Assembly (NCBI GenBank): GCA_902787755.1
Contig: CADAHL010000001.1
Coordinates: 62,001 to 126,000, forward strand
Source: Oscillospiraceae bacterium
Lineage (GTDB): Bacteria; Bacillota; Clostridia; Oscillospirales; Oscillospiraceae
DNA: 64,000 nucleotides
Direction: 5' to 3'
Every line of letters starts with the position of its first letter. Position 1 is the first letter of the stretch. The translations under genes and the position numbers were made by a program. The notes beneath the pieces were generated by a model that did not search any database, was not told the DNA's origin, and saw only the letters and a list, made by a program, of their open reading frames with translations. Positions 33,262-43,011 of the stretch are shown piece after piece.

Positions 33262-35226
33262 ATGGAACAATTTCGCTTGGTATCCGATTATCAGCCCACC
33301 GGGGATCAGCCGGAGGCGATCGACAGCCTGGTAGCCGGGATTGAAGCCGGTCTGGATGAACAGGTGCTCCTCGGCGTGACCGGCTCCGGCAAGACTTTTA
33401 CCATGGCGAATGTCATCGCCAGACTGAACCGGCCCACTCTTGTGCTTGCCCATAATAAAACCCTGGCCGCACAGCTCTGCAGCGAGTTCCGGGAGTTTTT
33501 TCCGGAAAATGCGGTGGAATATTTCGTCAGTTATTACGATTATTACCAGCCCGAGGCATATATACCGCATACGGATACCTATATCGAGAAGGACAGTTCC
33601 ATCAATGATGAGATCGAACGCCTGCGTCACAGCGCAACCTCCAGCCTGTTTGAACGGCGGGATGTGATCGTTGTGGCTTCGGTCTCCTGCATTTATGGCC
33701 TGGGCGACCCTATTGACTATGCCAATATGGTCATCTCGCTCCGGCCCGGTCAGACGCGGAAGCTGGACGATCTGCTTCGAAAGCTGATCGAGATCCGCTA
33801 TGAACGCAACGATATCTCTTTTGAGCGCAACAAGTTCCGGGTACGGGGCGACACGCTGGAGATCTTCCCGGCCTATTCCCACGACAAGGCGATCCGCGTG
33901 GAGTTCTTCGGCGATGAGATCGACAGGATCAGTGAGATCAATGTCGTGACCGGAACAGCCACTCGTATCCTCAATCATGTGGCGATCTATCCTGCCAGCC
34001 ATTATGTGACTACAAAAGAAAAGATGGCCGCCGCCATCGAGCGGATCCGGGCAGAATGCGACGAGCGCGTACGCTATTTTGAGAGCCAGGGCAAACTGCT
34101 TGAGGCTCAGCGAATCCGGCAGCGCACCGATTACGACATTGAAATGATGCAGGAGCTGGGATACTGCTCCGGAATCGAGAACTATTCCCGGGTGATTTCC
34201 AACCGGGAGCCCGGAAGCCCGCCGATGACCCTGCTGGATTATTTCCCGAAGGATTTTCTCCTGTTCGTGGATGAGAGCCATGTGACGCTGCCTCAGGTCC
34301 GGGCCATGTACCGGGGAGATCGGGCCAGAAAAGAGACCCTGGTGGAATTCGGGTTCCGTCTGCCCTCCGCTTTCGACAACCGCCCGCTGAAGTTTGATGA
34401 GTTTACTGACAGGATCCACCAGAGGGTCTACGTGTCCGCTACCCCCGCGGAATATGAACGGGAGCGGGCCGGCCAGATCGTGGAGCAGATCATTCGGCCT
34501 ACCGGACTGCTGGATCCCGAGGTGTTCGTTCGGCCGGTTCAGGGTCAGATCGACGATCTGATCGGAGAGATCCGGGAGAAGATCAGAAAGAATCAGAGGA
34601 CCCTGGTGACCACCCTGACAAAGAAAATGGCGGAGGACCTGTCACAATACTTGAGCAATGTGGGGATCCGATGCCGCTACATGCATCACGATATTTCCAC
34701 GATCGAACGCATGGAGATTATCCGGGATCTGCGGCTTGGGGAATTTGACGTTCTGGTGGGGATAAACTTGCTCAGAGAAGGGCTTGATATCCCAGAAGTG
34801 GGGCTTGTCGCCATCCTGGATGCGGATAAAGAAGGCTTCCTGAGAAGTGAGACCAGTTTGATCCAGACCGTTGGCCGGGCAGCCCGGAACGCCGAGAGCT
34901 TCGTGATCATGTATGCGGATACCATTACCCCCTCCATGCGGGCGTGCATTGATGAGACCAACCGCCGCAGAGCTAAACAGAAGGCATATAATCAGGCGCA
35001 CGGAATCGTACCGCAGACGATCATCAAGAGCGTCAGAGACCTGATTGAGATCAGCGCAGACGCATCCTCCGTCACCAAAGCAAACGGCGTAAAGATGACG
35101 GAGAGGGAGCGGAAGGAACTGATCGAGCAGCTGGAGAGCAAGATGCGCAAGGCCGCGCAGATGCTGGAGTATGAGATCGCCGCTCAGCTGAGGGATGAGA
35201 TCATCCGCCTGAGAGGGGAGAAGTGA
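33262..35226 (+). CDS. uvrB: UvrABC system protein B
   Basis: 654 residues, damage-recognition helicase of nucleotide excision repair. Walker A GVTGSGKT (38-45), the DNA-clamping beta hairpin [10 protein letters not shown] (91-100), helicase motifs [32 protein letters not shown] and QTVGRAARN, and the C-terminal UVR motif ([19 protein letters not shown]) that binds UvrC. uvrA is not adjacent; polA follows after 9 bp, so repair synthesis is co-transcribed. Confidence 0.97.
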   Translation: MEQFRLVSDYQPTGDQPEAIDSLVAGIEAGLDEQVLLGVTGSGKTFTMANVIARLNRPTLVLAHNKTLAAQLCSEFREFFPENAVEYFVSYYDYYQPEAYIPHTDTYIEKDSSINDEIERLRHSATSSLFERRDVIVVASVSCIYGLGDPIDYANMVISLRPGQTRKLDDLLRKLIEIRYERNDISFERNKFRVRGDTLEIFPAYSHDKAIRVEFFGDEIDRISEINVVTGTATRILNHVAIYPASHYVTTKEKMAAAIERIRAECDERVRYFESQGKLLEAQRIRQRTDYDIEMMQELGYCSGIENYSRVISNREPGSPPMTLLDYFPKDFLLFVDESHVTLPQVRAMYRGDRARKETLVEFGFRLPSAFDNRPLKFDEFTDRIHQRVYVSATPAEYERERAGQIVEQIIRPTGLLDPEVFVRPVQGQIDDLIGEIREKIRKNQRTLVTTLTKKMAEDLSQYLSNVGIRCRYMHHDISTIERMEIIRDLRLGEFDVLVGINLLREGLDIPEVGLVAILDADKEGFLRSETSLIQTVGRAARNAESFVIMYADTITPSMRACIDETNRRRAKQKAYNQAHGIVPQTIIKSVRDLIEISADASSVTKANGVKMTERERKELIEQLESKMRKAAQMLEYEIAAQLRDEIIRLRGEK

Positions 35227-35235
35227 GGTTTTTCA

Positions 35236-37791
35236 ATGAAATTGATGATCCTGGATGGCAACAGTATCGTTAACCGCGCCTTCTTCGGGGTTCGGATGCT
35301 CAATGCTCCGGACGGAACCCCCACCAACGCCGTGTATGGGTTCCTGGCTATTCTGCAGCGGCTGCTGGAGGATCAGAAGCCGGACGCGGTATGCGTCAGC
35401 TTTGATCTGAAAGCACCCACATTCCGTCACAAGGCGTATGACGGCTATAAGGCCCAGCGTAAGGGAATGCCGGAAGAGCTGGCGGTCCAGATGCCTATTT
35501 TGAAACAGGTTCTTGACGCCATGGGGATCCGCCGCTATGAACTGGAAGGTTATGAGGCGGATGATATTCTGGGTACCGTTGCCGCTGTCTGCGAGAAGAA
35601 CAACTGGGAGTGCAGGATTGTCACCGGAGATAAGGACAGCCTGCAGTTGATCTCTGATACGACGAGTGTGGTTCATGTCAAAAGCCGCATGGGTCAGACA
35701 GAGACGATCCTGTACACACCGGAGGTTTTCCGGGAGGAATATGGTTTCCCGCCGAGGGGTATTGTCGACTTGAAGGCTTTGATGGGGGATAGCTCCGATA
35801 ATATTCCCGGAGTTCCGGGAGTGGGAGAAAAGACCGCAATGGACCTGATGCGGCGATACGGGAGCCTTGAGGCCATCTACAGGGATCTGGATGGGCTGGA
35901 GGTCAAGGAAGGCGTCAGGAAAAAACTCCGGGAGGGAGAAGAGAGCGCGAAGCTCTCCTATTGGCTGGCGACGATCCTGCGGGATGTTCCGCTGGAGTTC
36001 CGCCCGGAGGATGCGCTGTGGGATCATAACTATCAGCCGGAACTGTTCGAATTGATGAAGCGGCTCGGCTTTCATAAGTTTATCGAAAAATGGGGCTTGC
36101 AGGAGACGATTCCTCTTGTGCAGAATCCCGGCGACCGGATGCCCCGCGTGAGCGTACCGGCGGAATGCAGTCTGGAGGCCCTTGCCGATCGATTGGACGG
36201 AGACAGCAGATTTTCCGTTTATCCGGCTGAAGGCCTGGATCATATCGAACTGTGCGACGGGCAAACCGTCTATGATATTCAGTGGAACGAATGCGGAGAC
36301 GATTACCGCGGCTTCCTGCGCAAGCTGTTTTCCGTGAAAGAGAAGCTGATCGCTCACGACGTGAAGGATCTGATGCTTCTGCTTCTGAAGGATGGCCTGC
36401 CTCTGGACGCGTTCTGCTTCGATACCGCTTTGGCGGGATATCTGCTGGATGCCACCGCTTCAGATTACAGTCTTGCCCGACTGACGATGGGATATCTGGG
36501 GAGCGAGCGCAACGGTGCGGAAGCAATCTGGAAGCTCTATGAGCCCCTTTGCGTGAAGCTGCGTACACTGGGCATGGAGGAACTCTATCAAAAGGCCGAG
36601 ATGCCCCTCTGCCGGGTTTTGGCTGAGATGGAGGATGCCGGGTTCCTGGTGGACCGGAAGGCCCTCTATGAGTTCGGTGAGAGCCTGAACGCAGGTATCG
36701 CTCAGCTTCAGGAGAGTATCTGGCGGCAGGCAGGGCACAACTTCAATATTCTTTCAACCAAGCAGCTGGGTACGGTTCTCTTTGAAGAACTGATGCTTCC
36801 GTCCGGGAAAAAGACCAAGACCGGCTGGAGCACCAGCGCGGACGTGCTGGACAAGCTGAAGGGAAAGCATCCCATTGTGGATGAGATTTTGGAATACCGG
36901 ATGCTGACCAAGCTCAAATCCACCTATGCCGATGGACTGCTGAAGGTGATCTCGGCGGACGGGCGCATCCACACCAGCTTTCAGATGACGGTGACCGACA
37001 CGGGCAGACTATCATCCCGGGAGCCGAACCTGCAGAGTATTCCGATTCGGAAACAGCTTGGCGCGCAGATCCGGAAGATGTTCGTGGCAGCGCCCGGGAT
37101 GTGTCTGGTGGATGCGGATTACAGTCAGATCGAGCTGCGGCTGCTGGCGCACATTTCAGACGATAAAAATATGCAGGAGGCCTTCCTCAGCGGGGAAGAC
37201 TTCCACGCCGTTACGGCTTCCAAGGTGTTCAATGTGCCCTTGCAGGACGTGAATTCCGTCCTGCGCAGCCGGGCCAAGGCCGTAAACTTTGGAATCGTTT
37301 ACGGCATCTCCGCTTTCTCTCTGGCTCAGGATATAGGAGTATATCCCAACGAAGCCAAGGCCTTCATGGAAACGTACCTGGAGAAGTACCACGGGGTCAG
37401 AGACTATATGAAAGCCGTTGTGGACAAGGCGAAAGAGGACGGCTATGTTTCCACGATCTTCGGACGCAGAAGGGCGCTGCCGGAGCTGAAAAACAGCAAT
37501 TTCAATGTTCGTTCCTTTGGCGAGCGGGTGGCGCTGAATATGCCCATCCAGGGCACGGCGGCGGATATCATTAAGATCGCCATGGTTCGTGTTCATCGGA
37601 GGCTTCATGACGATGGCCTGCGGGGAAGACTCATTCTGCAGGTTCACGACGAGCTGATCGTGGAATGCCCGGAGGAGGAACGAGAGCAGGTTTCCGCAAT
37701 TCTGAAGGACGAGATGGAAAACGCCGTGAAGCTGAACGTTCCCCTCACCGTGGAAGTAAAGTCCGGGCACAGCTGGGCGGAGGCACACTGA
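35236..37791 (+). CDS. polA: DNA polymerase I
   Basis: 851 residues. N-terminal 5' nuclease domain (ILDGNSIVNRAFFGV, ADDILGTVA, GDKDSLQL, MGDSSDNIPGVPGVGEKTA). The middle 3'-5' exonuclease domain has lost the first DxE motif and appears inactive, as in Bacillus Pol I. Polymerase motif A DADYSQIELR, motif B RSRAKAVNFGIVYGIS and motif C QVHDELIVE are intact. Fills gaps and removes primers. The stop overlaps the rimI start (ATGG context, 1 bp). Confidence 0.96.
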   Translation: MKLMILDGNSIVNRAFFGVRMLNAPDGTPTNAVYGFLAILQRLLEDQKPDAVCVSFDLKAPTFRHKAYDGYKAQRKGMPEELAVQMPILKQVLDAMGIRRYELEGYEADDILGTVAAVCEKNNWECRIVTGDKDSLQLISDTTSVVHVKSRMGQTETILYTPEVFREEYGFPPRGIVDLKALMGDSSDNIPGVPGVGEKTAMDLMRRYGSLEAIYRDLDGLEVKEGVRKKLREGEESAKLSYWLATILRDVPLEFRPEDALWDHNYQPELFELMKRLGFHKFIEKWGLQETIPLVQNPGDRMPRVSVPAECSLEALADRLDGDSRFSVYPAEGLDHIELCDGQTVYDIQWNECGDDYRGFLRKLFSVKEKLIAHDVKDLMLLLLKDGLPLDAFCFDTALAGYLLDATASDYSLARLTMGYLGSERNGAEAIWKLYEPLCVKLRTLGMEELYQKAEMPLCRVLAEMEDAGFLVDRKALYEFGESLNAGIAQLQESIWRQAGHNFNILSTKQLGTVLFEELMLPSGKKTKTGWSTSADVLDKLKGKHPIVDEILEYRMLTKLKSTYADGLLKVISADGRIHTSFQMTVTDTGRLSSREPNLQSIPIRKQLGAQIRKMFVAAPGMCLVDADYSQIELRLLAHISDDKNMQEAFLSGEDFHAVTASKVFNVPLQDVNSVLRSRAKAVNFGIVYGISAFSLAQDIGVYPNEAKAFMETYLEKYHGVRDYMKAVVDKAKEDGYVSTIFGRRRALPELKNSNFNVRSFGERVALNMPIQGTAADIIKIAMVRVHRRLHDDGLRGRLILQVHDELIVECPEEEREQVSAILKDEMENAVKLNVPLTVEVKSGHSWAEAH

Positions 37792-38237
37792 TGGCGGTAA
37801 TCGTTAGGGACGCAGGGGCAGAACAGCTTTCCGCCATCGAAGACCTGGAGCAGCTTTGCTTTTCCCTGCCCTGGACGCTGGAACAGCTCAAAAGTCAGCT
37901 TCCGGACGACAGGCATGAGTTCCTGGTGGCATTGGATGACGCAGGGACTCTCCTGGGCTATGTGGGGATGATGCACATTCTGGATGAGGGATACATCTCC
38001 AACGTGGCGGTATCGCCCGAGGCCAGAAGGCAGGGGATTGGCCGCCTTCTGATCCGGACGCTGCTGGATCGGGCGGAGAAGTTGGAGCTCAGCTTTGTGA
38101 CTCTGGAGGTCCGGGAGAGCAACGCTCCGGCTATTGCCCTGTACTCCGGTTTTGGATTTCTTCCTGTGGGAAGGCGGAAAAAATACTACGAGCGTCCTGC
38201 GGAGGACGCGATCCTGATGACAAATATGATGAAGTGA
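37791..38237 (+). CDS. rimI: Ribosomal protein S18-alanine N-acetyltransferase RimI-type GNAT
   Basis: 148 residues with the GNAT fold: GYISNVAVSPEARRQGIGRLLI (acetyl-CoA loop RRQGIG) and the RimI-type end ALYSGFGFLPVGRRKKYYE. It shares one base with polA and precedes tsaD by 10 bp, the usual rimI-tsaD pairing. Acetylation of S18 is known for E. coli RimI; other N-terminal targets are possible. Confidence 0.9.
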   Translation: MAVIVRDAGAEQLSAIEDLEQLCFSLPWTLEQLKSQLPDDRHEFLVALDDAGTLLGYVGMMHILDEGYISNVAVSPEARRQGIGRLLIRTLLDRAEKLELSFVTLEVRESNAPAIALYSGFGFLPVGRRKKYYERPAEDAILMTNMMK

Positions 38238-38247
38238 GAAGCAGTCA

Positions 38248-39249
38248 ATGAAAATACTTGCATTTGAATCAACCTGTGATGAAACTGCCGTTGCCGTAGT
38301 GGAAGACGGTCGCAAGATCCTTACCGATCAGATCTTTTCTCAGGCCAAGCTGCACGCGGTTTACGGAGGCGTTGTGCCGGAAATCGCATCCCGTTGTCAT
38401 GTGGAATCTATCTCGATCCTGGCACAGCGTGCCATTGAGGCGGCCGGAATCCGCCGGGAGGAGATCGACGCTGTGGCCGTATCCTATGCCCCCGGCCTTA
38501 TCGGCGCGGTGCTGGTCGGCGTGAACTTTGCAAAGTCCTGCGCACTTGCGCTGAATGTGCCGCTGATTCCCGTCCACCATATTCGGGGCCACATTGCCGC
38601 CAATTATCTGGCCTATCCGGAATTGGAACCGCCTTTTCTGTGCCTGGCGATCTCTGGAGGCAATACGCTGCTCGTTGACGTAAAAGACTATACGGAGATG
38701 AGGATCCTCGGCGCGACCCGGGATGACGCGGCAGGGGAGTGCTTTGATAAAACCGCCAGAGTCCTGGGCCTTCCGTATCCCGGCGGCAAACCGATTGATG
38801 ACCTGTCCCGGGGCGGCGATGATGCCAGATATGTTTTTCCCATAGCGCACGTGGCCGGTAATCCCTATGACATGAGCTTTTCCGGCCTGAAGACCGCGGT
38901 CATCAACCTGGTCCATAACGCCCAGCAGAAGGGCGAGGAAATAGACAGGGCGGGTCTGGCGGCTTCCTTCACAAAAGCGGTCAGTGACAGTCTGGTTCCC
39001 AGGACCATCGCCGCAGCCAAAGAGCTCGGTTATGATCAGGTAGTCGTTGCCGGCGGTGTTGCTGCCAACTCCAGGATCCGGGCCGATTTCCAGAAGGCAG
39101 CCGAAGACAATCACCTGAAGCTTTTTGTTCCGCCCCTTCGCCTCTGCGGAGATAACGGCGCTATGATCGGCGCTCAGGCTTATTACGAATACCTGGCCGG
39201 AGCGAGAGCCGGCAGCGACCTGAATGCCTATGCCACGATGGAGCTTTGA
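38248..39249 (+). CDS. tsaD: tRNA N6-adenosine threonylcarbamoyltransferase TsaD
   Basis: 333 residues of the ASKHA fold. Installs t6A at position 37 of ANN-decoding tRNAs. FESTCDETAVAVV at the N-terminus, metal-binding HHIRGHIAANYLA, LAISGGNTLLV, GECFDKTARVLGLPYPGG, VVAGGVAANSRIR and PLRLCGDNGAMIG are all present. Partner genes tsaB, tsaE and tsaC are not in the window. Confidence 0.96.
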   Translation: MKILAFESTCDETAVAVVEDGRKILTDQIFSQAKLHAVYGGVVPEIASRCHVESISILAQRAIEAAGIRREEIDAVAVSYAPGLIGAVLVGVNFAKSCALALNVPLIPVHHIRGHIAANYLAYPELEPPFLCLAISGGNTLLVDVKDYTEMRILGATRDDAAGECFDKTARVLGLPYPGGKPIDDLSRGGDDARYVFPIAHVAGNPYDMSFSGLKTAVINLVHNAQQKGEEIDRAGLAASFTKAVSDSLVPRTIAAAKELGYDQVVVAGGVAANSRIRADFQKAAEDNHLKLFVPPLRLCGDNGAMIGAQAYYEYLAGARAGSDLNAYATMEL

Positions 39250-39266
39250 ACAGAGGAGATCAAGAT

Positions 39267-39956
39267 ATGGGCGTGCATGACGGACACAGAGAACGTCTGC
39301 GACAGCAATTCCTGGAACATGGACTGGAGAGCATGAATGACCTCAATGCTCTGGAGCTGCTCCTGTTTTACGCGATCCCCAGGAGAGACACCAATGAGCT
39401 TGCCCATGCGCTTCTGGATCAGTTCGGGACCATTGACCGTGTATTCGATGCGACCGAGCAGGAGTTGTGTGCGGTTCCCGGGATCGGACCTCAGGCAGCT
39501 TCTCTGATCCTGCTTGTACCGCAGATGTACAAAAAGAGCAAGGTCAGCGCCGCCTCCCGGACCCAGATTCTGGATACCCCCAAAGCCGCTGCGGAATATC
39601 TGATCCCGCGCTTTTACAACGAGGGCAACGAGATGGCGCTTTTGGTATGTCTGGACTCCAAAAAACGCGTGATCTGCACGGAAATTCTCGGGAAGGGCGC
39701 GGTTGGCTGCGTCGAAGTCAATGTTCGCCGTGCTGTGGAACTGGTGCTCCGGCATAAGGCGACCTACGCGATTTTGTCGCATAATCACCCGGACGGCCAA
39801 CTGAAGTCATCTCCGGCGGATGATCATCTGACAAAACGACTGGACGCTGCTTTCAGAAATATTAACGTCACACTGGTCGATCATATCATTGTCGCCGGCG
39901 ACAAGTATTTCTCATACGAGAGAGCTGGCGTCATGAACACGTATCATCTGTTTTAA
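39267..39956 (+). CDS. radC: RadC/MPN-domain DNA repair protein
   Basis: 229 residues: N-terminal helix-hairpin-helix (LCAVPGIGPQAASLI) and a C-terminal JAMM/MPN metalloprotease-like domain with LSHNHPDGQLKSSPADD, the HxHPxG...SxxD zinc motif. The molecular role is still debated. GAGGAG lies 8 nt before the ATG at 39267; an in-frame TTG overlapping the tsaD stop is rejected. Confidence 0.93.
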   Translation: MGVHDGHRERLRQQFLEHGLESMNDLNALELLLFYAIPRRDTNELAHALLDQFGTIDRVFDATEQELCAVPGIGPQAASLILLVPQMYKKSKVSAASRTQILDTPKAAAEYLIPRFYNEGNEMALLVCLDSKKRVICTEILGKGAVGCVEVNVRRAVELVLRHKATYAILSHNHPDGQLKSSPADDHLTKRLDAAFRNINVTLVDHIIVAGDKYFSYERAGVMNTYHLF

Positions 39957-39961
39957 ATGCA

Positions 39962-39998
39962 GCGGCGCCCCTGCGAAGAATTTTCGCAGGGGCGCCGC
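39962..39998 (+). terminator. Strong hairpin after radC
   Basis: 16-bp perfect stem (39962-39977 with 39983-39998) directly after the radC stop. There is no good T-run, so it may be a weak terminator or an mRNA 3' protecting hairpin. Confidence 0.6.
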
Positions 39999-40065
39999 CG
40001 GTTCTCGGGGATAGCCTTCCGCAGGGTAAAATCCCGTAAAGATGACATCAAAAACCCATAAAAAA

Positions 40066-40093
40066 CAGAAACAGCGGTCTTCCGCTGTTTCTG
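40066..40093 (-). terminator. Terminator of tRNA-Thr
   Basis: 12-bp perfect stem (40066-40077 with 40082-40093), TCTT loop, followed on the minus strand by a T-run. Confidence 0.85.
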
Positions 40094-40104
40094 ACTGAAA
40101 AATA

Positions 40105-40180
40105 TGGAGCTGGTAATGTGACTCGAACACACGACCTGCTGATTACGAATCAGCTGCTCTACCGACTGAGCTATACCAGC
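40105..40180 (-). tRNA. tRNA-Thr (anticodon CGU)
   Basis: Minus strand: 76-nt cloverleaf, acceptor GCTGGTA/TACCAGC, D-loop with AGCTCAGTCGGTAGAGC, anticodon loop TTCGTAA (anticodon CGT, for ACG), T-arm GTTCGAGTC, and an encoded CCA. Confidence 0.95.
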
Positions 40181-40205
40181 GACTATCAAAATTTCAAGCT
40201 TAGAT

Positions 40206-40234
40206 AATATACCAAAAATGACCTGGATTGTCAA
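40206..40234 (-). promoter_or_regulatory. Sigma-A promoter of tRNA-Thr
   Basis: Minus strand: TTGACA (40229-40234), 17-bp spacer, TATATT (40206-40211), 25 bp upstream of the tRNA. Confidence 0.85.
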
Positions 40235-40502
40235 CTCTTTTCCTGAGGTTTTCGGAAAGAATCAATTTGAAAAAGGGGAGGAGAAGAGCCTGCGGAGAGC
40301 TGCGGGATTAGGACGAGGTATGTGCCTACAGGTTACATAATTCGGATATCCAGTTATTTCCGATTCGGTTTTCAACTGTTTCAACAAAATTGTCTACAAA
40401 AAACCGGCTGAAAAGTTCGCAAATTGCATTGAAACATCAAATCTGAAACCTGCAAGATACAAATTATTACAAAACAGCAATCAAATGCGGTTGACATAAC
40501 AC
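40235..40502. other. Gene-free AT-rich intergenic stretch
   Basis: Between the tRNA-Thr promoter and the terminator of the MATE gene I see no open frame of note, no tRNA and no clear RNA structure. The stretch is richer in A and T than its surroundings. Confidence 0.6.
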
Positions 40503-40533
40503 ATAAGCCATCCGACGGAAGCGGATGGCTTAT
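40503..40533 (-). terminator. Hairpin after the MATE gene
   Basis: 12-bp perfect stem (40503-40514 with 40522-40533) 4 bp past the MATE stop on the minus strand. The T-run is poor. Confidence 0.6.
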
Positions 40534-40536
40534 TCT

Positions 40537-41913
40537 TTATGGATTCGGAGATAAGCGACGTTCCATGTCACGGAGGGACACCCGGAGAAAGACGAAGCTT
40601 GCGGCAAGAGAAAGAATCTCCGCGAATGGAAAACTCCACCACACCATGTCCAGGTTCCCTGTCTGCGCAAAGAGATAGGCTGCTGGGATCAATGCAAGAA
40701 GCTGGCGGATGACGGAAACGAAGAATGAGAACAAGCTCTTCCCGAGCGCCTGGCAGGCAGATCCGGCTATGATACAAAATCCGGCCGGCAGGAAGGAGAG
40801 GCTGATCCTGCGTAAAGCGGGAACACCGATTTGAACCATCGTTTCATTGGAATTGAAGATGGCGAGCAGCAGTCTCGGGGCACTCTGAAAAACGGAAAAA
40901 CCGAGGACCATGAACAGGGTCGCGTACAGGACGCCCCAGCGGATGCTGCGGTAGATCCGCTCTTTCTTTCCGGCGCCATAGTTATAACCGATAATGGGGA
41001 TCAGACCGTTGTTGATGCCGAATACCGGCATGAAGAAAAAGCTGTTGAGCTTGAAATAAACGCCATATACCGCGATCGCGGTAGAGGTAAAGGAAATCAG
41101 GATCCGATTCATCATGTAATTGGTGATCGAAGAGATGCCCATCATGAGAATGGAGGGAAAGCCGATGCGATACACATCCGAGATAATTTTGCCGCTTGGG
41201 CTCAGATCGGAGGCGTGAATGATCAGCTCTTTATTGCGCATACGGTGCAAAACAAACCCGGTTGCCGCGCCGGTGGCCTGACCGATCACAGTGGCGATAG
41301 CTGCTCCGGCGGTACCCAAGGCAGGAAGTCCGCACCAGCCGAAGATGAAGAAGGGGTCGAGAATGATATTGGTCACAGCCCCAACCATCTGCGTCCACAT
41401 CGAGAGCTTCATCTGTCCTGTAGACTGCAGGAGCCGCTCCATACAAATCTCAAGGTAGAGAAACAGGGACCCGATGGTGACGATCTGAAGATAGGATATG
41501 CCATAGCTCTGAATCGCTGGCAGCTCGGTCTGAGAGCGGATGAACGGGGCCGCTGCAAAGATCCCAAACACAGCCATGATCAGCCAGCAGCAAACACACA
41601 GGAAGATCGCGTTTCCGCCTACACGACCGGCCTGCCGGGAATCCTGAGCGCCCAAAGCTCTGGAGATCAGCGTACTGACGCCAACGCCGGTTCCCGTACC
41701 CATGCCGATCATGATATTCTGAGCCGGGAAGGCCAAAGACAGAGCGGAGAGACAGTCCTCGGAAACCTGGGCTACATAGATACTGTCCACCACGTTATAA
41801 AGGGCCTGAACCAGCATGGAGAGCATCATGGGTATTGCCATACTCAGCAACAGTTTGCCCTCGTGCATCTCTCCCATGCGACGGGAATCCAGTCTTTCTT
41901 TGGTACGCTCCAT
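40537..41913 (-). CDS. MATE-family multidrug/cation antiporter
   Basis: 458 residues in twelve helices with the internal two-fold pattern of MATE proteins. N-terminal GKLLLSMAIPMMLSMLVQALYNVVDSIYVA, GVGVSTLISRALGAQD and the second-half FGINNGLIPIIGYNYGAGKKERI are typical of the NorM/DinF-like Firmicutes group. It exports cationic drugs or metabolites using Na+ or H+ gradients; the substrate is unknown. It has its own promoter after dapA. Confidence 0.93.
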   Translation of the reverse strand: MERTKERLDSRRMGEMHEGKLLLSMAIPMMLSMLVQALYNVVDSIYVAQVSEDCLSALSLAFPAQNIMIGMGTGTGVGVSTLISRALGAQDSRQAGRVGGNAIFLCVCCWLIMAVFGIFAAAPFIRSQTELPAIQSYGISYLQIVTIGSLFLYLEICMERLLQSTGQMKLSMWTQMVGAVTNIILDPFFIFGWCGLPALGTAGAAIATVIGQATGAATGFVLHRMRNKELIIHASDLSPSGKIISDVYRIGFPSILMMGISSITNYMMNRILISFTSTAIAVYGVYFKLNSFFFMPVFGINNGLIPIIGYNYGAGKKERIYRSIRWGVLYATLFMVLGFSVFQSAPRLLLAIFNSNETMVQIGVPALRRISLSFLPAGFCIIAGSACQALGKSLFSFFVSVIRQLLALIPAAYLFAQTGNLDMVWWSFPFAEILSLAASFVFLRVSLRDMERRLSPNP

Positions 41914-41949
41914 GATGATATCCCTCTTGTTATCTGATGTGTGATCTGC

Positions 41950-41978
41950 ATTATAGGGGAATATCGCAAAGATCGCAA
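41950..41978 (-). promoter_or_regulatory. Sigma-A-type promoter of the MATE gene
   Basis: Minus strand: TTGCGA (41973-41978), 17-bp spacer, TATAAT (41950-41955), 37 bp before the ATG. Confidence 0.75.
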
Positions 41979-41988
41979 GAGGGAAACG

Positions 41989-42876
41989 TCAGTTTATGAG
42001 TCCCAGATCCTGCATTCGTCTGCGCAGGATCAAGAGGTGCTCTTCGGAAAGCTCGATCAAAGGGAGCCTGAGCATGCCGGAATCCAGACCGGCCAGCTTC
42101 ATAGCGGCCTTCACCGGGATCGGATTGGTTTCCATAAACAAGGCCTTGAAAAGATCGGAATAACGGGAATACAGCTGCACTGCCGCGGGATAATCGCCGT
42201 TTTCACACAGCGCACACAGCTTTGTCATGACGCCCGGCACCAGATTGCTCGCTACGGAAATCACTCCGTGAGCACCCAGGGCCATCATGGGAATGGTATT
42301 CTCGTCGTTCCCGCTCCACAGATTCAGTTCATCACCGCAGCGGCTTCGGATCTCGGCAGCCAGACTTAGATCCCCGGAGGCTTCCTTGACGCCGTTAATC
42401 CGCGGGTGCCTGGCCAGCACCTCATAGGTGTCCGGCGCAATACTCATTCCCGTGCGGCCGGGGACATTGTAAAGAATCATGGGCAGGTCCACCCGATCTG
42501 CCACGTAATTGAAATGAGAGATCAGTCCCGGCTGGGAGGTTTTGTTGTAATAGGGTGTGACCATCAGGATCCCGTCAGCCCCCACAGCTTTTGCATTTTG
42601 GGCGAAGCGGAGGGCTTTCTCGGTGTCGTTGCTTCCGACGCCGGCAATGATCTTCATCCTCCCGGAAGAAGCGTTGACGGCGAAACGTACAAGCTCATTG
42701 TGCTCGATTTCGCTCATGGTTGCGTTTTCGCCGGTCGTCCCGCAGACAAGCAGAGCGGCGGTGCCGTTTTCAAACTGGTGCTCGATCAGACGGCTGAACC
42801 TGTCATAGTCAATACCGTTCTCGCACCAGGGAGTAATGATTGCGGTACAGGATCCGTGAAAGAGAGGTGTTTTCAT
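41989..42876 (-). CDS. dapA: 4-hydroxy-tetrahydrodipicolinate synthase
   Basis: 295 residues, class I aldolase of the TIM-barrel type. Condenses pyruvate and aspartate semialdehyde, the first step towards lysine, diaminopimelate and spore dipicolinate. The Schiff-base Lys is in NGVKEASGDL, the catalytic Tyr in TPYYNKTSQPG, and TTGENATMS carries the Thr pair. GGAGG lies 6 nt before the ATG at 42876; the longer frame to 42930 crosses the inverted repeat and is rejected. No other dap genes are nearby. Confidence 0.94.
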   Translation of the reverse strand: MKTPLFHGSCTAIITPWCENGIDYDRFSRLIEHQFENGTAALLVCGTTGENATMSEIEHNELVRFAVNASSGRMKIIAGVGSNDTEKALRFAQNAKAVGADGILMVTPYYNKTSQPGLISHFNYVADRVDLPMILYNVPGRTGMSIAPDTYEVLARHPRINGVKEASGDLSLAAEIRSRCGDELNLWSGNDENTIPMMALGAHGVISVASNLVPGVMTKLCALCENGDYPAAVQLYSRYSDLFKALFMETNPIPVKAAMKLAGLDSGMLRLPLIELSEEHLLILRRRMQDLGLIN

Positions 42877-42891
42877 GCTGCTGCCTCCATT

Positions 42892-42917
42892 GAATAGATT
42901 CAGCAAACAATCTATTC
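42892..42917. promoter_or_regulatory. Perfect inverted repeat upstream of dapA
   Basis: GAATAGATT - 8 nt - AATCTATTC directly upstream of the dapA ribosome binding site, inside its leader. It could be an operator or an mRNA hairpin. It is too AT-rich and lacks a T-run to act as a terminator. Confidence 0.5.
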
Positions 42918-42947
42918 GCCGTGGCAGCAAAAAATGACAGATCAGCG

Positions 42948-42976
42948 TTGAAAAGCCGGTCGCTTTCTGTTATAAT
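42948..42976 (+). promoter_or_regulatory. Sigma-A-type promoter of the spoIID-like/queA/tgt unit
   Basis: TTGAAA (42948-42953), 17-bp spacer, TATAAT (42971-42976). Confidence 0.75.
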
Positions 42977-43011
42977 ACAAAAATGATTTTTGAGTAAAGG
43001 AGGACAGGTAC

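Noticed and set aside
33118..34419. 433-codon minus-strand open frame
   Set aside because: Antisense shadow of uvrB that also runs through both divergent promoters.
40831..41937. 368-codon plus-strand open frame
   Set aside because: Antisense to the MATE transporter, whose membrane topology and motifs are clear.
42877..43011. Lysine riboswitch before dapA
   Set aside because: The region is too short and lacks the conserved L-box core; only a simple dyad is visible.
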